From contig JAOZOU010000005.1 in assembly GCA_029933125.1 (NCBI GenBank), forward strand, positions 166,211-230,210: DNA of 64,000 nucleotides, in the 5' to 3' direction. The notes beneath the pieces were generated by a model, which saw only the letters and a list, made by a program, of their open reading frames with translations, was not told where the DNA came from and did no database searches. This document shows positions 49,069 through 58,001 of this stretch, piece by piece. Made by a program: the position numbers and the translations under genes. Numbering within the stretch: position 1 is the first letter of the stretch; every line of letters begins with the position of its first letter. This DNA is from a bacterium. Its GTDB lineage: Bacteria > Arandabacterota > Arandabacteria > Arandabacterales > Arandabacteraceae.

Positions 49069-50043
49069 GTGAAAACAGAAGGGCTAGGCCGCCGTGGCAT
49101 GCGCCCATTGCTTGGGTGCTTGATGGTACTCGTCTGCTGGCTTGGCTTCGATCAAGCCACGGCTGCTAACATAAAGGTAGCAGTAGTTGAAACAAGGAAG
49201 ATAAAAGCTTACGATCTCGCCCTTCGTGGTTTCACAGACGTAATGAAGCGTTATGGTTATGAGCCTGAGTTCATAGAGTATGACCTTGGAAGTCAGAAGC
49301 TTTCCGCCGAGGAGTTGCGAGCAAATGTTGAAAGTAGCAAAGTCGATATTATACTTGCTCTTGGAACAACAGCAGCTCGCTTGGTGAAAGATGCTCATGC
49401 TCGAGTGCCTTCAGTATTCTCCATGGTAAGTGAGCCAGCTCAGAGTGGGCTTCTCAATGCTGGCGCAAATCAGGGTACACCAATGACAGGTGTATGCCTT
49501 GATGTTCCGGTTGAGCAACAGTTTAAAGCTTTGCTTGAGGTTGTTCCAAAAGCAAGAAAGGTTGGTGTAATCTACAACCCTGACGAATCAGCTTTCATTG
49601 TCGATGAAGCCATGAAAGCAGCCAATCGCGTTGGGCTAGGGCTCGTAACCTATCCTGTTCACTCTGAAGCCGAAGTTCCTGATGGGCTCAACCATCTTCG
49701 CCCACGGATAGATGCTCTCTGGCTTATAGGTGATAGAACTGTTCTGACAACCCAATCACTCCAGTACGTCTTCCTGTTTGCCTTCCAGACGAATCTACCC
49801 CTGATGGGACTTTCAGAGCATTTTGTGAGGATGGGAGCTTTGCTTGCAGTTGGTCCTGACTATGAAGATGTTGGTAGGCAATCCGGGGAAATAGCTGCCA
49901 GAATACTGAGGGGAAGTGATCCTGAGGAGGTGCCGGTGGCAAGCCCACGCAAGGTTCAACTTTCATTGAATCTCAGGACAGCCGAGATCATTGGTTTAAG
50001 CATTCCCGATACAGTCATAAGAAAAGCTGCGGCTGTCTACTGA
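49069..50043 (+). CDS. ABC transporter substrate-binding protein (TrpX/YraF-like family)
   Basis: 324 residues from the GTG at 49069, which has CGGAGG; a start 27 codons earlier lacks a ribosome site. A signal peptide covers about 1-33 (PLLGCLMVLVCWLGF). The mature part has two alpha/beta lobes: IKVAVVETRKIKAYDLALRG, then VGVIYNPDESAF near 165. This is the PF04392 type of binding protein, linked in other bacteria to tryptophan or branched amino-acid-like ligands. No permease or ATPase gene is adjacent, so it is an orphan and its ligand is unknown. Confidence 0.82.
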   Translation: MKTEGLGRRGMRPLLGCLMVLVCWLGFDQATAANIKVAVVETRKIKAYDLALRGFTDVMKRYGYEPEFIEYDLGSQKLSAEELRANVESSKVDIILALGTTAARLVKDAHARVPSVFSMVSEPAQSGLLNAGANQGTPMTGVCLDVPVEQQFKALLEVVPKARKVGVIYNPDESAFIVDEAMKAANRVGLGLVTYPVHSEAEVPDGLNHLRPRIDALWLIGDRTVLTTQSLQYVFLFAFQTNLPLMGLSEHFVRMGALLAVGPDYEDVGRQSGEIAARILRGSDPEEVPVASPRKVQLSLNLRTAEIIGLSIPDTVIRKAAAVY

Positions 50044-50110
50044 GGAGATCTCACCTCGCCAATCTCGGGGTTTCAAAGCTCTCTGAAGCTCTTTCGCCTC
50101 CTTAACTTCC

Positions 50111-50139
50111 TTGACACATCACGGGGATGGTATTAACTT
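50111..50139 (+). promoter_or_regulatory. Promoter of the hrcA heat-shock operon
   Basis: TTGACA (50111-50116), 17 bases, TAACTT (50134-50139). The expected transcript start falls at the left edge of the CIRCE element, so HrcA binding would block initiation. Confidence 0.75.
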
Positions 50140-50143
50140 GGTT

Positions 50144-50170
50144 TTAGCACTCCTGGGCTTAGAGTGCTAA
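50144..50170 (+). promoter_or_regulatory. CIRCE operator
   Basis: TTAGCACTC (50144-50152), nine bases, GAGTGCTAA (50162-50170): a perfect copy of the HrcA operator, ten bases before the hrcA start. Confidence 0.97.
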
Positions 50171-50180
50171 GGAAGGCATT

Positions 50181-50945
50181 ATGGATCAGCGACTTGAGAG
50201 CGTGCTCGAGGCAGTGATAAGAAGCTACATTAGCGACGGGCGTCCTGTCGCATCGAAACATATAGCAGCATCAAGGTTTTCTCTGAGCTCGGCAAGCATA
50301 AGGAATATGATGGCGAAGCTTGAGCGAAAAGGGTTTCTTTACAAGCCTCACACTTCGGCTGGCCGTATCCCTACTGACAGGGGCTATCGTTACTATGTTG
50401 ATTGGCTCACTGGCCAGGCAAATCTGAGCTCAAGGGAGAAGCGGACCATAGCAAGAGCCATTCAGCGCGGCAAGACTACAGGGGCTCTTATGAGAAATGT
50501 TGCGCAGGTTATCGGTTCCCTATCGGGCCAGATCTGTATCATCCTTTCATCTCTCCGGGATGAGAAAATCAAGACGATGGACTTGGGAGCCGCAAGCTGT
50601 CTTGAAGATGATGGATGCTGGATCTATGGAAGGGATAGCATAATTGGAAGACTAGGAAGTATGGTCGAAACACGCGATCTCTTGCGTGTACTTGATAATC
50701 CACAAGAGCTCAGGAAAGCCATGCTTGGAGCTGACGGTGGGGAGGGTATTCTTATTGGGAGAGAGAATTCCGCAAAGGGCATGCATGGATGTAGCCTTGT
50801 CTGGTCTTGCTATGAAGCTGGAAGCGCAAGGGGTGTAATTGCTATTGTCGGACCTAAGCGTATGGAGTATGAAAGAATGATGGCTTTAGTGAGGTATGCT
50901 TCTGAGTATCTCACCATGTATTTCGAGCGAAAAGGAGGAATGTAG
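50181..50945 (+). CDS. hrcA: Heat-inducible transcription repressor HrcA, short form
   Basis: 254 residues; typical HrcA is about 340. The winged helix and the following signature are complete: ASIRNMMAKLERKGFLYKP, then HTSAGRIPTDRGYRYYVDWL near 60-80. The C-terminal GAF-like part remains (GVIAIVGPKRMEYERMMALV), but the central region, which in longer members holds a dimerising insert, is shortened. It binds the CIRCE element just upstream and represses this operon until heat or unfolded protein removes it. grpE starts four bases after its stop. Confidence 0.93.
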   Translation: MDQRLESVLEAVIRSYISDGRPVASKHIAASRFSLSSASIRNMMAKLERKGFLYKPHTSAGRIPTDRGYRYYVDWLTGQANLSSREKRTIARAIQRGKTTGALMRNVAQVIGSLSGQICIILSSLRDEKIKTMDLGAASCLEDDGCWIYGRDSIIGRLGSMVETRDLLRVLDNPQELRKAMLGADGGEGILIGRENSAKGMHGCSLVWSCYEAGSARGVIAIVGPKRMEYERMMALVRYASEYLTMYFERKGGM

Positions 50946-50949
50946 AGCG

Positions 50950-51534
50950 GTGGCTGATAGCAACAATCATAACAAGTCTCAGGAAATCCCGGTCGAGGAC
51001 TCCCAGAATCATAAGCAAGGAGCTGAGGAGCGGTCTGGGAGACGTATCACGAAAAAGGAGCTTCAACAAAAGATTGAAGATCTGTCTCAGGAACTCGAGC
51101 AGGTGAGAGCAGAGCTTGAGGATACGAAGGATAAGTTCCTCAGGAGCCTTGCTGACTTTGATAATTATCGCAAACGAGTGGCTCGTGAAAGGGAGGAACT
51201 AACACGCTGCGCGAATGAGGAACTTATCAAGCGGTTGCTCGAAGTCGTTGACAATATCGAGAGAGCCCTCGAGGCAGCTCGAAAAACTCAGGATTTTGAG
51301 GGTTTCAAAAAGGGTATAGAACTCATTTATGAGCATCTCAAGGAGATTCTTTCAAAGGAGGGTTTGTGTCCCATTGAGTGTCTTGGAAAGGGCTTCGATC
51401 CTAACTTCCACGAGGCTGTGATGATGCTTGAGAAGGACGGTGTCGAATCTGGGAAAGTTGTTGAAGAAGTGCAGAAAGGCTACACCCTAAACGGTAGGGT
51501 CATAAGACCAAGCAAGGTTATTGTATCAAAATAG
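50950..51534 (+). CDS. grpE: Nucleotide exchange factor GrpE
   Basis: 194 residues from the GTG at 50950, which follows AAAGGAGGA; the longer frame that begins inside hrcA is rejected. A long coiled coil (about 35-90, EDLSQELEQVRAELEDTKD) leads to DFDNYRKRVAREREEL and the beta domain with FDPNFHEAVMML. It releases ADP from DnaK. Confidence 0.95.
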   Translation: MADSNNHNKSQEIPVEDSQNHKQGAEERSGRRITKKELQQKIEDLSQELEQVRAELEDTKDKFLRSLADFDNYRKRVAREREELTRCANEELIKRLLEVVDNIERALEAARKTQDFEGFKKGIELIYEHLKEILSKEGLCPIECLGKGFDPNFHEAVMMLEKDGVESGKVVEEVQKGYTLNGRVIRPSKVIVSK

Positions 51535-51549
51535 ACCTGGAGGACCAAG

Positions 51550-53460
51550 ATGGGGAGGGTAATCGGCATTGACCTCGGCACTACGAACTCATGTGTGGCA
51601 GTGATGGAAGCTGGGGAACCAAAGGTTATACCCAACAGGGAGGGGGGCAGAACAACACCCTCAGTTGTTGCATTTGCCAAAACGGGTGAGCGTTTGGCAG
51701 GGCTTGTTGCCAAGCGCCAGGCGATAACCAATCCTGAGAACACAATCTTCTCAATAAAAAGATTCATGGGAAGGCGTTATAGTGAGGTTCCTGATGAGAT
51801 TGCCAACGTACCCTACAAGGTGACACAGGCTCCTAACGGCGATGTGCGCATTGATGTTCAGGGTAAGCAGTATGCACCTCCTGAAATCTCAGCCATGATT
51901 CTTCAGGAACTTAAGAAGGCAGCTGAGGATTATCTGGGTGAGGAGGTGAAGCAAGCTGTAATTACGGTACCAGCCTACTTCAATGATTCCCAGCGTCAGG
52001 CTACGAAGGACGCAGGCCGCATTGCTGGCCTTGAGGTGCTGCGCATAATAAACGAACCCACCGCTGCTTCGTTGGCATACGGTATGGACAAGAAGAAAGA
52101 TGAGAAAGTGGCAGTTTATGATCTTGGTGGTGGCACCTTTGATATTTCGATCCTCGAAATAGCAGAAGGTGTCTTTGAGGTAAGGTCGACGAGTGGCGAT
52201 ACCCATCTTGGTGGCGACGACTTTGATCAGCGTCTCATCGACTATGTTGCTGAGGAGTTCATTCGGCAGCAAGGGATAGATCTTCGCAAGGATAGGATGG
52301 CGCTTCAACGCCTCAAGGAGGCTTGCGAAAAAGCTAAATGTGAGCTTTCGACAACCCTTGAGACGACCATCAACCTACCTTTCATAACTGCAGATGCGAG
52401 TGGTCCAAAGCATCTTGAAATGAAGATAACACGATCCAAACTCGAGGGCCTGACGCGTGATCTTGTTGAAAGGACAATTGGACCGTGTGAGCAAGCACTT
52501 AAGGATGCTGGGCTCAGGCCAGAGGATATTGATGAAGTGATTTTGGTAGGTGGCGCAACACGTATGCCTTTCGTTCAGGAGACAGTTAAGCACGTCTTCG
52601 GAAAGGAGCCTCACAAGGGTGTGAATCCCGATGAGGTAGTCGCAATTGGTGCAGCAATACAGGCAGGCGTTCTTGCTGGCGAGGTTAAGGACATAGTGCT
52701 GCTTGATGTGACTCCACTTTCGCTTGGAATCGAGACCCTCGGTGGGGTGATGACGAAGATAATAGAAAGAAACACAACCATTCCGACGCGCAAGTCTCAG
52801 ATTTTCTCCACAGCTGAAGACAACCAGACAGCTGTAACTATCCATGTGTTACAAGGTGAGAGGCCAATGGCTGTTGATAACAGGACACTTGGTAGATTTG
52901 ATCTTGTTGGCATACCACCTGCTCCACGCGGCGTTCCCCAGATAGAGGTGACCTTCGACATAGATGCGAATGGTATTGTTCATGTCTCCGCCAAGGACCT
53001 TGGAACTGGCAAGGAGCAAAAGATTGTGGTGAAGGCTTCAAGTGGTTTGAGTGAAGACGAAATCGAGCGTATGGTCAAGGACGCGGAAGAACACATGGAG
53101 GAGGATCGCAGAAAGCATGCCCTGGCTGAGGCTCGCAATAAGGCTGACTCTCTTATCTATTCAACCGAGAAGTCACTCAAGGAACATGCTCAACGCATAA
53201 GTGAAGATGATAGAAAGCAGGTTGAGGAAGCAATCAGTGAACTTAAGAAGGCAATGGATGGTAAGGACGCTGATGCAATAAATGCGAAGGCTGATGATCT
53301 ATCCAGGGTCTGGTACAGGGTCGCTGAGGAGCTCTATCGCAAGGCAGGTGCGACAGAGGAGCACAACGCAGGAGAGAAGGAGTCAACTTCCAAGAAAGAT
53401 GGGGCAGTGGATGCTCATTACGAGGTTGTTGATGACAAGGATAGTAAAAGCGAGAAGTGA
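51550..53460 (+). CDS. dnaK: Chaperone DnaK (Hsp70)
   Basis: 636 residues. The ATPase domain has [48 protein letters not shown] and [12 protein letters not shown]; the substrate domain has [15 protein letters not shown]. The C-terminal tail is acidic and lysine-rich. Ribosome site GGAGGA. Third gene of the CIRCE operon. Confidence 0.98.
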   Translation: MGRVIGIDLGTTNSCVAVMEAGEPKVIPNREGGRTTPSVVAFAKTGERLAGLVAKRQAITNPENTIFSIKRFMGRRYSEVPDEIANVPYKVTQAPNGDVRIDVQGKQYAPPEISAMILQELKKAAEDYLGEEVKQAVITVPAYFNDSQRQATKDAGRIAGLEVLRIINEPTAASLAYGMDKKKDEKVAVYDLGGGTFDISILEIAEGVFEVRSTSGDTHLGGDDFDQRLIDYVAEEFIRQQGIDLRKDRMALQRLKEACEKAKCELSTTLETTINLPFITADASGPKHLEMKITRSKLEGLTRDLVERTIGPCEQALKDAGLRPEDIDEVILVGGATRMPFVQETVKHVFGKEPHKGVNPDEVVAIGAAIQAGVLAGEVKDIVLLDVTPLSLGIETLGGVMTKIIERNTTIPTRKSQIFSTAEDNQTAVTIHVLQGERPMAVDNRTLGRFDLVGIPPAPRGVPQIEVTFDIDANGIVHVSAKDLGTGKEQKIVVKASSGLSEDEIERMVKDAEEHMEEDRRKHALAEARNKADSLIYSTEKSLKEHAQRISEDDRKQVEEAISELKKAMDGKDADAINAKADDLSRVWYRVAEELYRKAGATEEHNAGEKESTSKKDGAVDAHYEVVDDKDSKSEK

Positions 53461-53466
53461 TGAGCG

Positions 53467-54606
53467 ATGCGCAAGCGCGACTACTATGAGATCTTAGGCG
53501 TTGATAGAAACGCGACCGAGGATGAGATAAAGCGAGCATACCGCAGGCTGGCTCTTAAGTATCACCCGGATCGCAATCCCAACGACAAGGAAGCTGAGGA
53601 GAAATTTAAGGAGGCAACTGAAGCCTATGAGGTTCTACGTGACCCTGAAACCCGCGCTCGCTATGATCGCTATGGGCATAGCGGTGTAAAAGGGTTTGAT
53701 TTTGGTTTCGATTTTTCAGCCTTTGATCTAAGCGATGCCCTGCGCGCTTTCATGCGCGATTTCGGGAGTCCTTTCGATGATTTCTTCGGTTTCTCAAGAC
53801 AACAAACCCGACACGCTCAACGGGGAAGCGATCTCAGGGTTAAGATAGCCCTTAGCCTTGAGGAGATTGCCTCAGGTACCAAGAAGCGAATCAAGTTCCG
53901 CAGGTTGGCAACTTGCCGAGCATGTGGTGGTACAGGAGCCAGGAAGGGTTCGGCACTTGAAACGTGTCCCTCATGCCATGGCACAGGTCAGATGCGGCGT
54001 GTTCACAGATCGTTTCTTGGTCAGGTCGTAAATGTGAGCACATGCAGTCGATGTCGGGGTGAGGGAACTGTAATTGTCGAGAAATGTAAGGAATGTCATG
54101 GCAAGGGGCTCATTGAGCTTGAAGAAACCATTGAGGTGAAGATTCCACCTGGTGTTTCAGCGAACAATTATATCCCGATAAGGGGGAAGGGAAACGATGG
54201 ACCTCATGGGTCACCTCCTGGGGATCTCATTGTCTATATTGAGGAAAAGGAGCATCCCATATTCCGGAGGGAGGGAGATGACATCTACTGTGATGTGCCA
54301 ATCACATATTCACTTGCTGCCCTTGGAGGAAAGATAGAAGTCCCAACGCTTGACGGTCAAGTTAAGCTGGATATACCAGCTGGTATTCAATCCAACAAGG
54401 TTTTCACTCTAAAAGGCAAGGGATTGCCAAGATTGCATTCAAGGGGGCGAGGGGATGAGCATGTGAGGGTTTTCGTATGGGTTCCCACGAAGCTTTCAAA
54501 GCAACAGCGGAGCCTGCTGGAGAAACTACGTTCTCTTGAATCAACCGATGACCTAAAGCCCGGCAAGAGCTTTACCGATCGCCTACGCAAGTTGCTTGGA
54601 GACTGA
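53467..54606 (+). CDS. dnaJ: Chaperone DnaJ (Hsp40)
   Basis: 379 residues. The J domain has [16 protein letters not shown] with the HPD motif, followed by a phenylalanine-rich spacer instead of a classic glycine-rich one ([14 protein letters not shown]). Four CxxCxGxG zinc repeats are present: [32 protein letters not shown]. It delivers clients to DnaK. It follows dnaK after six bases. Confidence 0.97.
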   Translation: MRKRDYYEILGVDRNATEDEIKRAYRRLALKYHPDRNPNDKEAEEKFKEATEAYEVLRDPETRARYDRYGHSGVKGFDFGFDFSAFDLSDALRAFMRDFGSPFDDFFGFSRQQTRHAQRGSDLRVKIALSLEEIASGTKKRIKFRRLATCRACGGTGARKGSALETCPSCHGTGQMRRVHRSFLGQVVNVSTCSRCRGEGTVIVEKCKECHGKGLIELEETIEVKIPPGVSANNYIPIRGKGNDGPHGSPPGDLIVYIEEKEHPIFRREGDDIYCDVPITYSLAALGGKIEVPTLDGQVKLDIPAGIQSNKVFTLKGKGLPRLHSRGRGDEHVRVFVWVPTKLSKQQRSLLEKLRSLESTDDLKPGKSFTDRLRKLLGD

Positions 54607-54607
54607 A

Positions 54608-55336
54608 TTGAAGGCTAAGTTAACATCGCACCATCTTTTCTATCTCCCCGAGGAAGTCAGCGAAAGTGCCAGGGTCGAATTCGGCCAAAACGAAAGCAAG
54701 CATATGGTGGCCAGCCTTAGGATCAGGGTTGGAGATGTGGTCACAGCGACGGATGGGAAGGGTAGGATCTTTAGGATAACAATAAGCGAGGTGAGGCCTG
54801 GACGTGTTTATGGAGAGGTGGAGAGGGTAGATGTGGTCGAGCCTCAAAGGCCGTCCGTCAGTCTTTACCTTGCTCTTCTCAAGCAAAGGGCGATGGAGCT
54901 AGCTGTTGAGAAATGCTCGGAGCTGGGAATATCATGTTTTATTCCGGTTGTGACCGAAAGATCAGTTGCTCGATTGAGCCCTGTGAGGCTTGAGCGCTTG
55001 AGGCGCAAAGCCATTGAAGCAATGAAGCAATCCCTGAGGGCTCACCTTCCTGCCATCTTCGAGCCCATGAGCTTCGCCGAGGCATATGAACACAGCAGGA
55101 GCCATGAAGTGATAATAGTGGCGGAAGCCTCGGGTAGTGTTTCTCCTGCCAGCCTTTCAAAAAATCTGGAAGCTCCAGCGAAAGTCGCTCTCTGGATAGG
55201 ACCTGAAGGTGGTTTTACTCCTCATGAGATTGCAAGCTTCAAAGAAGCAGGTAGCCTCTTCTTAAGTCTTGGCAGACAGCGGCTTCGATCGGAAACAGCT
55301 GCCATAGCTGGGGTTGCCCTCCTGAGATTGGCTTGA
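54608..55336 (+). CDS. rsmE: 16S rRNA m3U1498 methyltransferase
   Basis: 242 residues from TTG 54608, one base after the dnaJ stop and preceded by GGAGA inside dnaJ; a TTG at 54596 is the alternative. A SPOUT enzyme that methylates U1498 of 16S rRNA with SAM. The knot signatures are WIGPEGGFTPHEIASF near 198-213 and LGRQRLRSETAAIAGVALL at the end. It is often the last gene of dnaK-dnaJ operons. Its stop is six bases from the opposing glycosyltransferase stop. Confidence 0.94.
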   Translation: MKAKLTSHHLFYLPEEVSESARVEFGQNESKHMVASLRIRVGDVVTATDGKGRIFRITISEVRPGRVYGEVERVDVVEPQRPSVSLYLALLKQRAMELAVEKCSELGISCFIPVVTERSVARLSPVRLERLRRKAIEAMKQSLRAHLPAIFEPMSFAEAYEHSRSHEVIIVAEASGSVSPASLSKNLEAPAKVALWIGPEGGFTPHEIASFKEAGSLFLSLGRQRLRSETAAIAGVALLRLA

Positions 55337-55342
55337 TTTCCA

Positions 55343-57079
55343 TTACTGTCGCGTCTTGATTTTGTCTTCGATAATTGTAAGAAGCTTGCTGGCTTGTGAG
55401 TTTTCTGGTTGAAGAGTGAGTATGCGTTCAAGATGGCGTTCTGCTTTCGCCAGATTCCCACCTCTAAGATAAATTGTCGCCAGGGCGAAGTGACTTTCCA
55501 GATCATTGGTAATGTCATAAACGAAGATGCTATAACCAATCTTGGCAAGGGGCTTGTGCTTCTTTAGCCATGCAAAAAGATCCCTTTGAGGAAGAAGCAA
55601 GCCTTGAAGCATGTTTGCGCTTATGGCTAGCACTTCCCTTTTGGGATGAAGCGAATTGATGTGCTTGTGCCTGCTTGCTTGAAGATTGAGTGAGTAGCAA
55701 TCCTGATACTCTATGTCATAGGTATTAGGAGATGCTGTGCCGAAGTAGCAAAGCACGACCTCGGGATTGCCAGTTTTCTCAAGGTAGTGCTTCAATCCAG
55801 GTAGATCCTGGCCCCAGTCGAGATTGGAATCGAGAAGATACTTGTATCCATTTGAAGGACCACCAACTATCTCATTGAAGTAAGCTAGGTAGTGAGGGTA
55901 TGTTGAGACGCTTGCAAAAACATACCAGGCAAGCAAGGCGCCGACTAAGATCTTTGGCACCTTTCGTTTGAGGAAGTCACCCGCAAAGATTTTGCCGATA
56001 AGGATGAACATCAGGGGATAGATCTGGAGTATGTAGCGCAGTCCTAGCTGAAGATGACTCAATGCTGAGAAACCAAGAAAAGCGGCAATTGGAATGAGTG
56101 TGAAGTATTGAGCTAGCCCGAGCCTCTTTCTTAGAGTCAACCAGAGACTCATTGCAAGCAGGATGAGTGTAGCGATTGGAGTTTTCATTGCCATAGCAGC
56201 CACAAAGTAATACGGCCAGCCAGTTGTTGAGAAACGGCCAAAGAGGTAGGCTGGACGTCCACCCTTGCCAATGTCTGAAATGAAGTAATGAAGGCCTCTG
56301 AAATAAGAGCCGATTTGAGATATCCGGTAAGTAGCGATGAGAATGCCGAAACCAATCGCTATTGCAATCAAGCCAATCCTGGCAGCTTGCTTTGGAGGCA
56401 CCTTGGTAAGGCCTCGAAGATGTGCAAGAGCCGTGAGAATTACGAGAAGGGGTATAAGTGCAAGGCCGGTGGCTTTTGTGCTTATGGCAAGACCGAGAGC
56501 AAGTCCCAGCAGGATAATACGACCTCGACTCACTCGCATAAGCACAAGATAGGCAGCATAGAAGGTTAGTGTAGTAAAAAGAGCATTGGCAAGATCAAAG
56601 GTGACGAGGCGGGCATGAGCAAGAATGTTTGGGGAGAGACTGCAAAGAAGCAGGGAGACAAGGCCTGCAGGCTTACCATAAAGATGGCTACTCCACTTAT
56701 AGACGAGAAGGCAAAGAAATATACCAAGTGCGACGATGGGGAGCCTTCCAAGGAATACAATCTTTGTAGCATCAACTCTATTAGAGTTTACAAAAATATC
56801 GCCAAATACCCATTCGTCAGCCTTTTGCCATGAAGCATCCCCATCATTGAATTCAAGATTCATTCCAAGCAGAGGCAAAGCAGCAAGCATCTTTACCAGA
56901 GGGGGGTGTTCATAGTTGAGGCGGTAGTCGCCTCGGGTGAGATAGGCATAACCAGCTGCAAGGTGGGGAATCTCGTCAGAGGTGGCTGACTTCTGCCGCA
57001 TACTCTCGATGCACTCGACTGCAAACAGACAGATTAGCGCAAAAAGAGCCAGATTAATGAAGGTCTTGGGTATCTTCAT
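55343..57079 (-). CDS. Glycosyltransferase family 39 membrane protein with a short TPR-like tail
   Basis: 578 residues, about 11 membrane helices. The first periplasmic loop carries the GT39/PMT signature: TSDEIPHLAAGYAYLTRGDY near 34-53, followed by RLNYEHPPLVKML, in which the acidic residue after SD is catalytic in this family. SNLDWGQDLPGLKHYLE near 419-435 is also typical. The last 45 residues form a TPR-like pair (ATIYLRGGNLAKAERHLERI). It would transfer a sugar from a polyprenyl phosphate donor to protein or lipid. The ATG at 57079 is chosen; a GTG one codon earlier is possible. Confidence 0.85.
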   Translation of the reverse strand: MKIPKTFINLALFALICLFAVECIESMRQKSATSDEIPHLAAGYAYLTRGDYRLNYEHPPLVKMLAALPLLGMNLEFNDGDASWQKADEWVFGDIFVNSNRVDATKIVFLGRLPIVALGIFLCLLVYKWSSHLYGKPAGLVSLLLCSLSPNILAHARLVTFDLANALFTTLTFYAAYLVLMRVSRGRIILLGLALGLAISTKATGLALIPLLVILTALAHLRGLTKVPPKQAARIGLIAIAIGFGILIATYRISQIGSYFRGLHYFISDIGKGGRPAYLFGRFSTTGWPYYFVAAMAMKTPIATLILLAMSLWLTLRKRLGLAQYFTLIPIAAFLGFSALSHLQLGLRYILQIYPLMFILIGKIFAGDFLKRKVPKILVGALLAWYVFASVSTYPHYLAYFNEIVGGPSNGYKYLLDSNLDWGQDLPGLKHYLEKTGNPEVVLCYFGTASPNTYDIEYQDCYSLNLQASRHKHINSLHPKREVLAISANMLQGLLLPQRDLFAWLKKHKPLAKIGYSIFVYDITNDLESHFALATIYLRGGNLAKAERHLERILTLQPENSQASKLLTIIEDKIKTRQ

Positions 57080-57087
57080 CACCTCTT

Positions 57088-57117
57088 ACTATAAAGCCTC
57101 AGAGAGGATCAAGTCCA
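57088..57117 (-). promoter_or_regulatory. Possible promoter very close to the glycosyltransferase start
   Basis: On the minus strand TGGACT (57117-57112), 18 bases, TATAGT (57093-57088), with eight bases to the ATG at 57079. The message would have almost no leader. Confidence 0.4.
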
Positions 57118-57167
57118 GAGGGATGGTTCCCGAGACCCTTCATCTCACCTCCCCGAAGCTCAAGGGG

Positions 57168-57196
57168 TTGACAGGGCAAGCAGGCTTTGCTATATT
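57168..57196 (+). promoter_or_regulatory. Strong promoter of the rpsU - rpoD region
   Basis: TTGACA (57168-57173), 17 bases, TATATT (57191-57196). The leader of about 70 bases ends in a double purine-rich ribosome site (AAGGAGGGGAGG). Confidence 0.75.
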
Positions 57197-57273
57197 GGTG
57201 TTAGCGGAAAATTGAGAAGGCGAGGAGTGCCTTTTAGGCGCTATTTTATTGATAAGGAGGGGAGGTGGATTTT

Positions 57274-57474
57274 TTGGCTGGCGTCATCGTCAGAGAAAAT
57301 GAGTCATTCGAGAGTGCCCTTCGCAGATTTAAGAAGGCATGCGAGCGTGAAGGGAGGCTTTCGGAATACAGGAGACACCAGCACTTTGAGAAGCCAAGTG
57401 AGCGGAGAAAGCGCAAGCTTCTGGCGGCAAGACGCAAGCTTCTTAAGAAATTGGCTCAGCAGGCAGGCTATTGA
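57274..57474 (+). CDS. rpsU: Ribosomal protein bS21
   Basis: 66 residues from the TTG at 57274, eight bases after GGAGG; a GTG three codons earlier is possible. The chain MAGVIVRENESFESALRRFK is the family start, followed by the basic helix EKPSERRKRKLLAARRK. bS21 sits on the small subunit platform and helps initiation. Its stop overlaps the yqeY start in TGATG. Confidence 0.95.
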   Translation: MAGVIVRENESFESALRRFKKACEREGRLSEYRRHQHFEKPSERRKRKLLAARRKLLKKLAQQAGY

Positions 57475-57929
57475 TGGATCTTATCCGTCGTTTGAGTGAG
57501 GACCAGAAGTCCGCTATGAAAAGTGGTGACCGTGCCAAAATGGCGGTGCTTCGACTGCTGAGAACTCGAATAAGAGAAGCCGAAGTTGCCAAACGTGGGG
57601 AGCTCTCAGAAGGAGAGATCCACAAGATAATAATGTCGGAAGTTAAGCGACGCCGAGAGGCGATTCAGCTTTTTGAGCGTGGTGGCAGAGGGGATCTGGC
57701 AACTAAGGAGAAACAGGAGGTTGCCATCCTTGAGAGCTACCTTCCCGCTAAGCTTTCTCAGGATGAACTCAAAGCCGAAGCTGAGAAAGCCATCGCTGAA
57801 GTAGGAGCTTCCGGTCCGCAGGACTTGGGCAAAGTGATGAAGGTGCTCATGCCACGGATAACTGGGCGTGCCGAAGGCTCAGAGGCTAGCAAGATTGTTA
57901 AGGAGCTGCTTGCCAGCAAACAGGAGTGA
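57474..57929 (+). CDS. GatB/YqeY domain protein
   Basis: 151 residues. The helical YqeY domain resembles the tRNA-binding tail of GatB: MDLIRRLSEDQKSAMKSGDR at the start, EKQEVAILESYLP near 78 and GPQDLGKVMKVLMPRITGRA near 105. Exact role unresolved, possibly tRNA-related. It lies between rpsU and mutS2, a usual site next to rpsU. Confidence 0.93.
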   Translation: MDLIRRLSEDQKSAMKSGDRAKMAVLRLLRTRIREAEVAKRGELSEGEIHKIIMSEVKRRREAIQLFERGGRGDLATKEKQEVAILESYLPAKLSQDELKAEAEKAIAEVGASGPQDLGKVMKVLMPRITGRAEGSEASKIVKELLASKQE

Positions 57930-58001
57930 TCTCAACCTCACATAGTGAATTCGGCACAAATCATGTTCCACACTTTTTTGAGAGGGTGAACTTTCTGCTC
58001 G

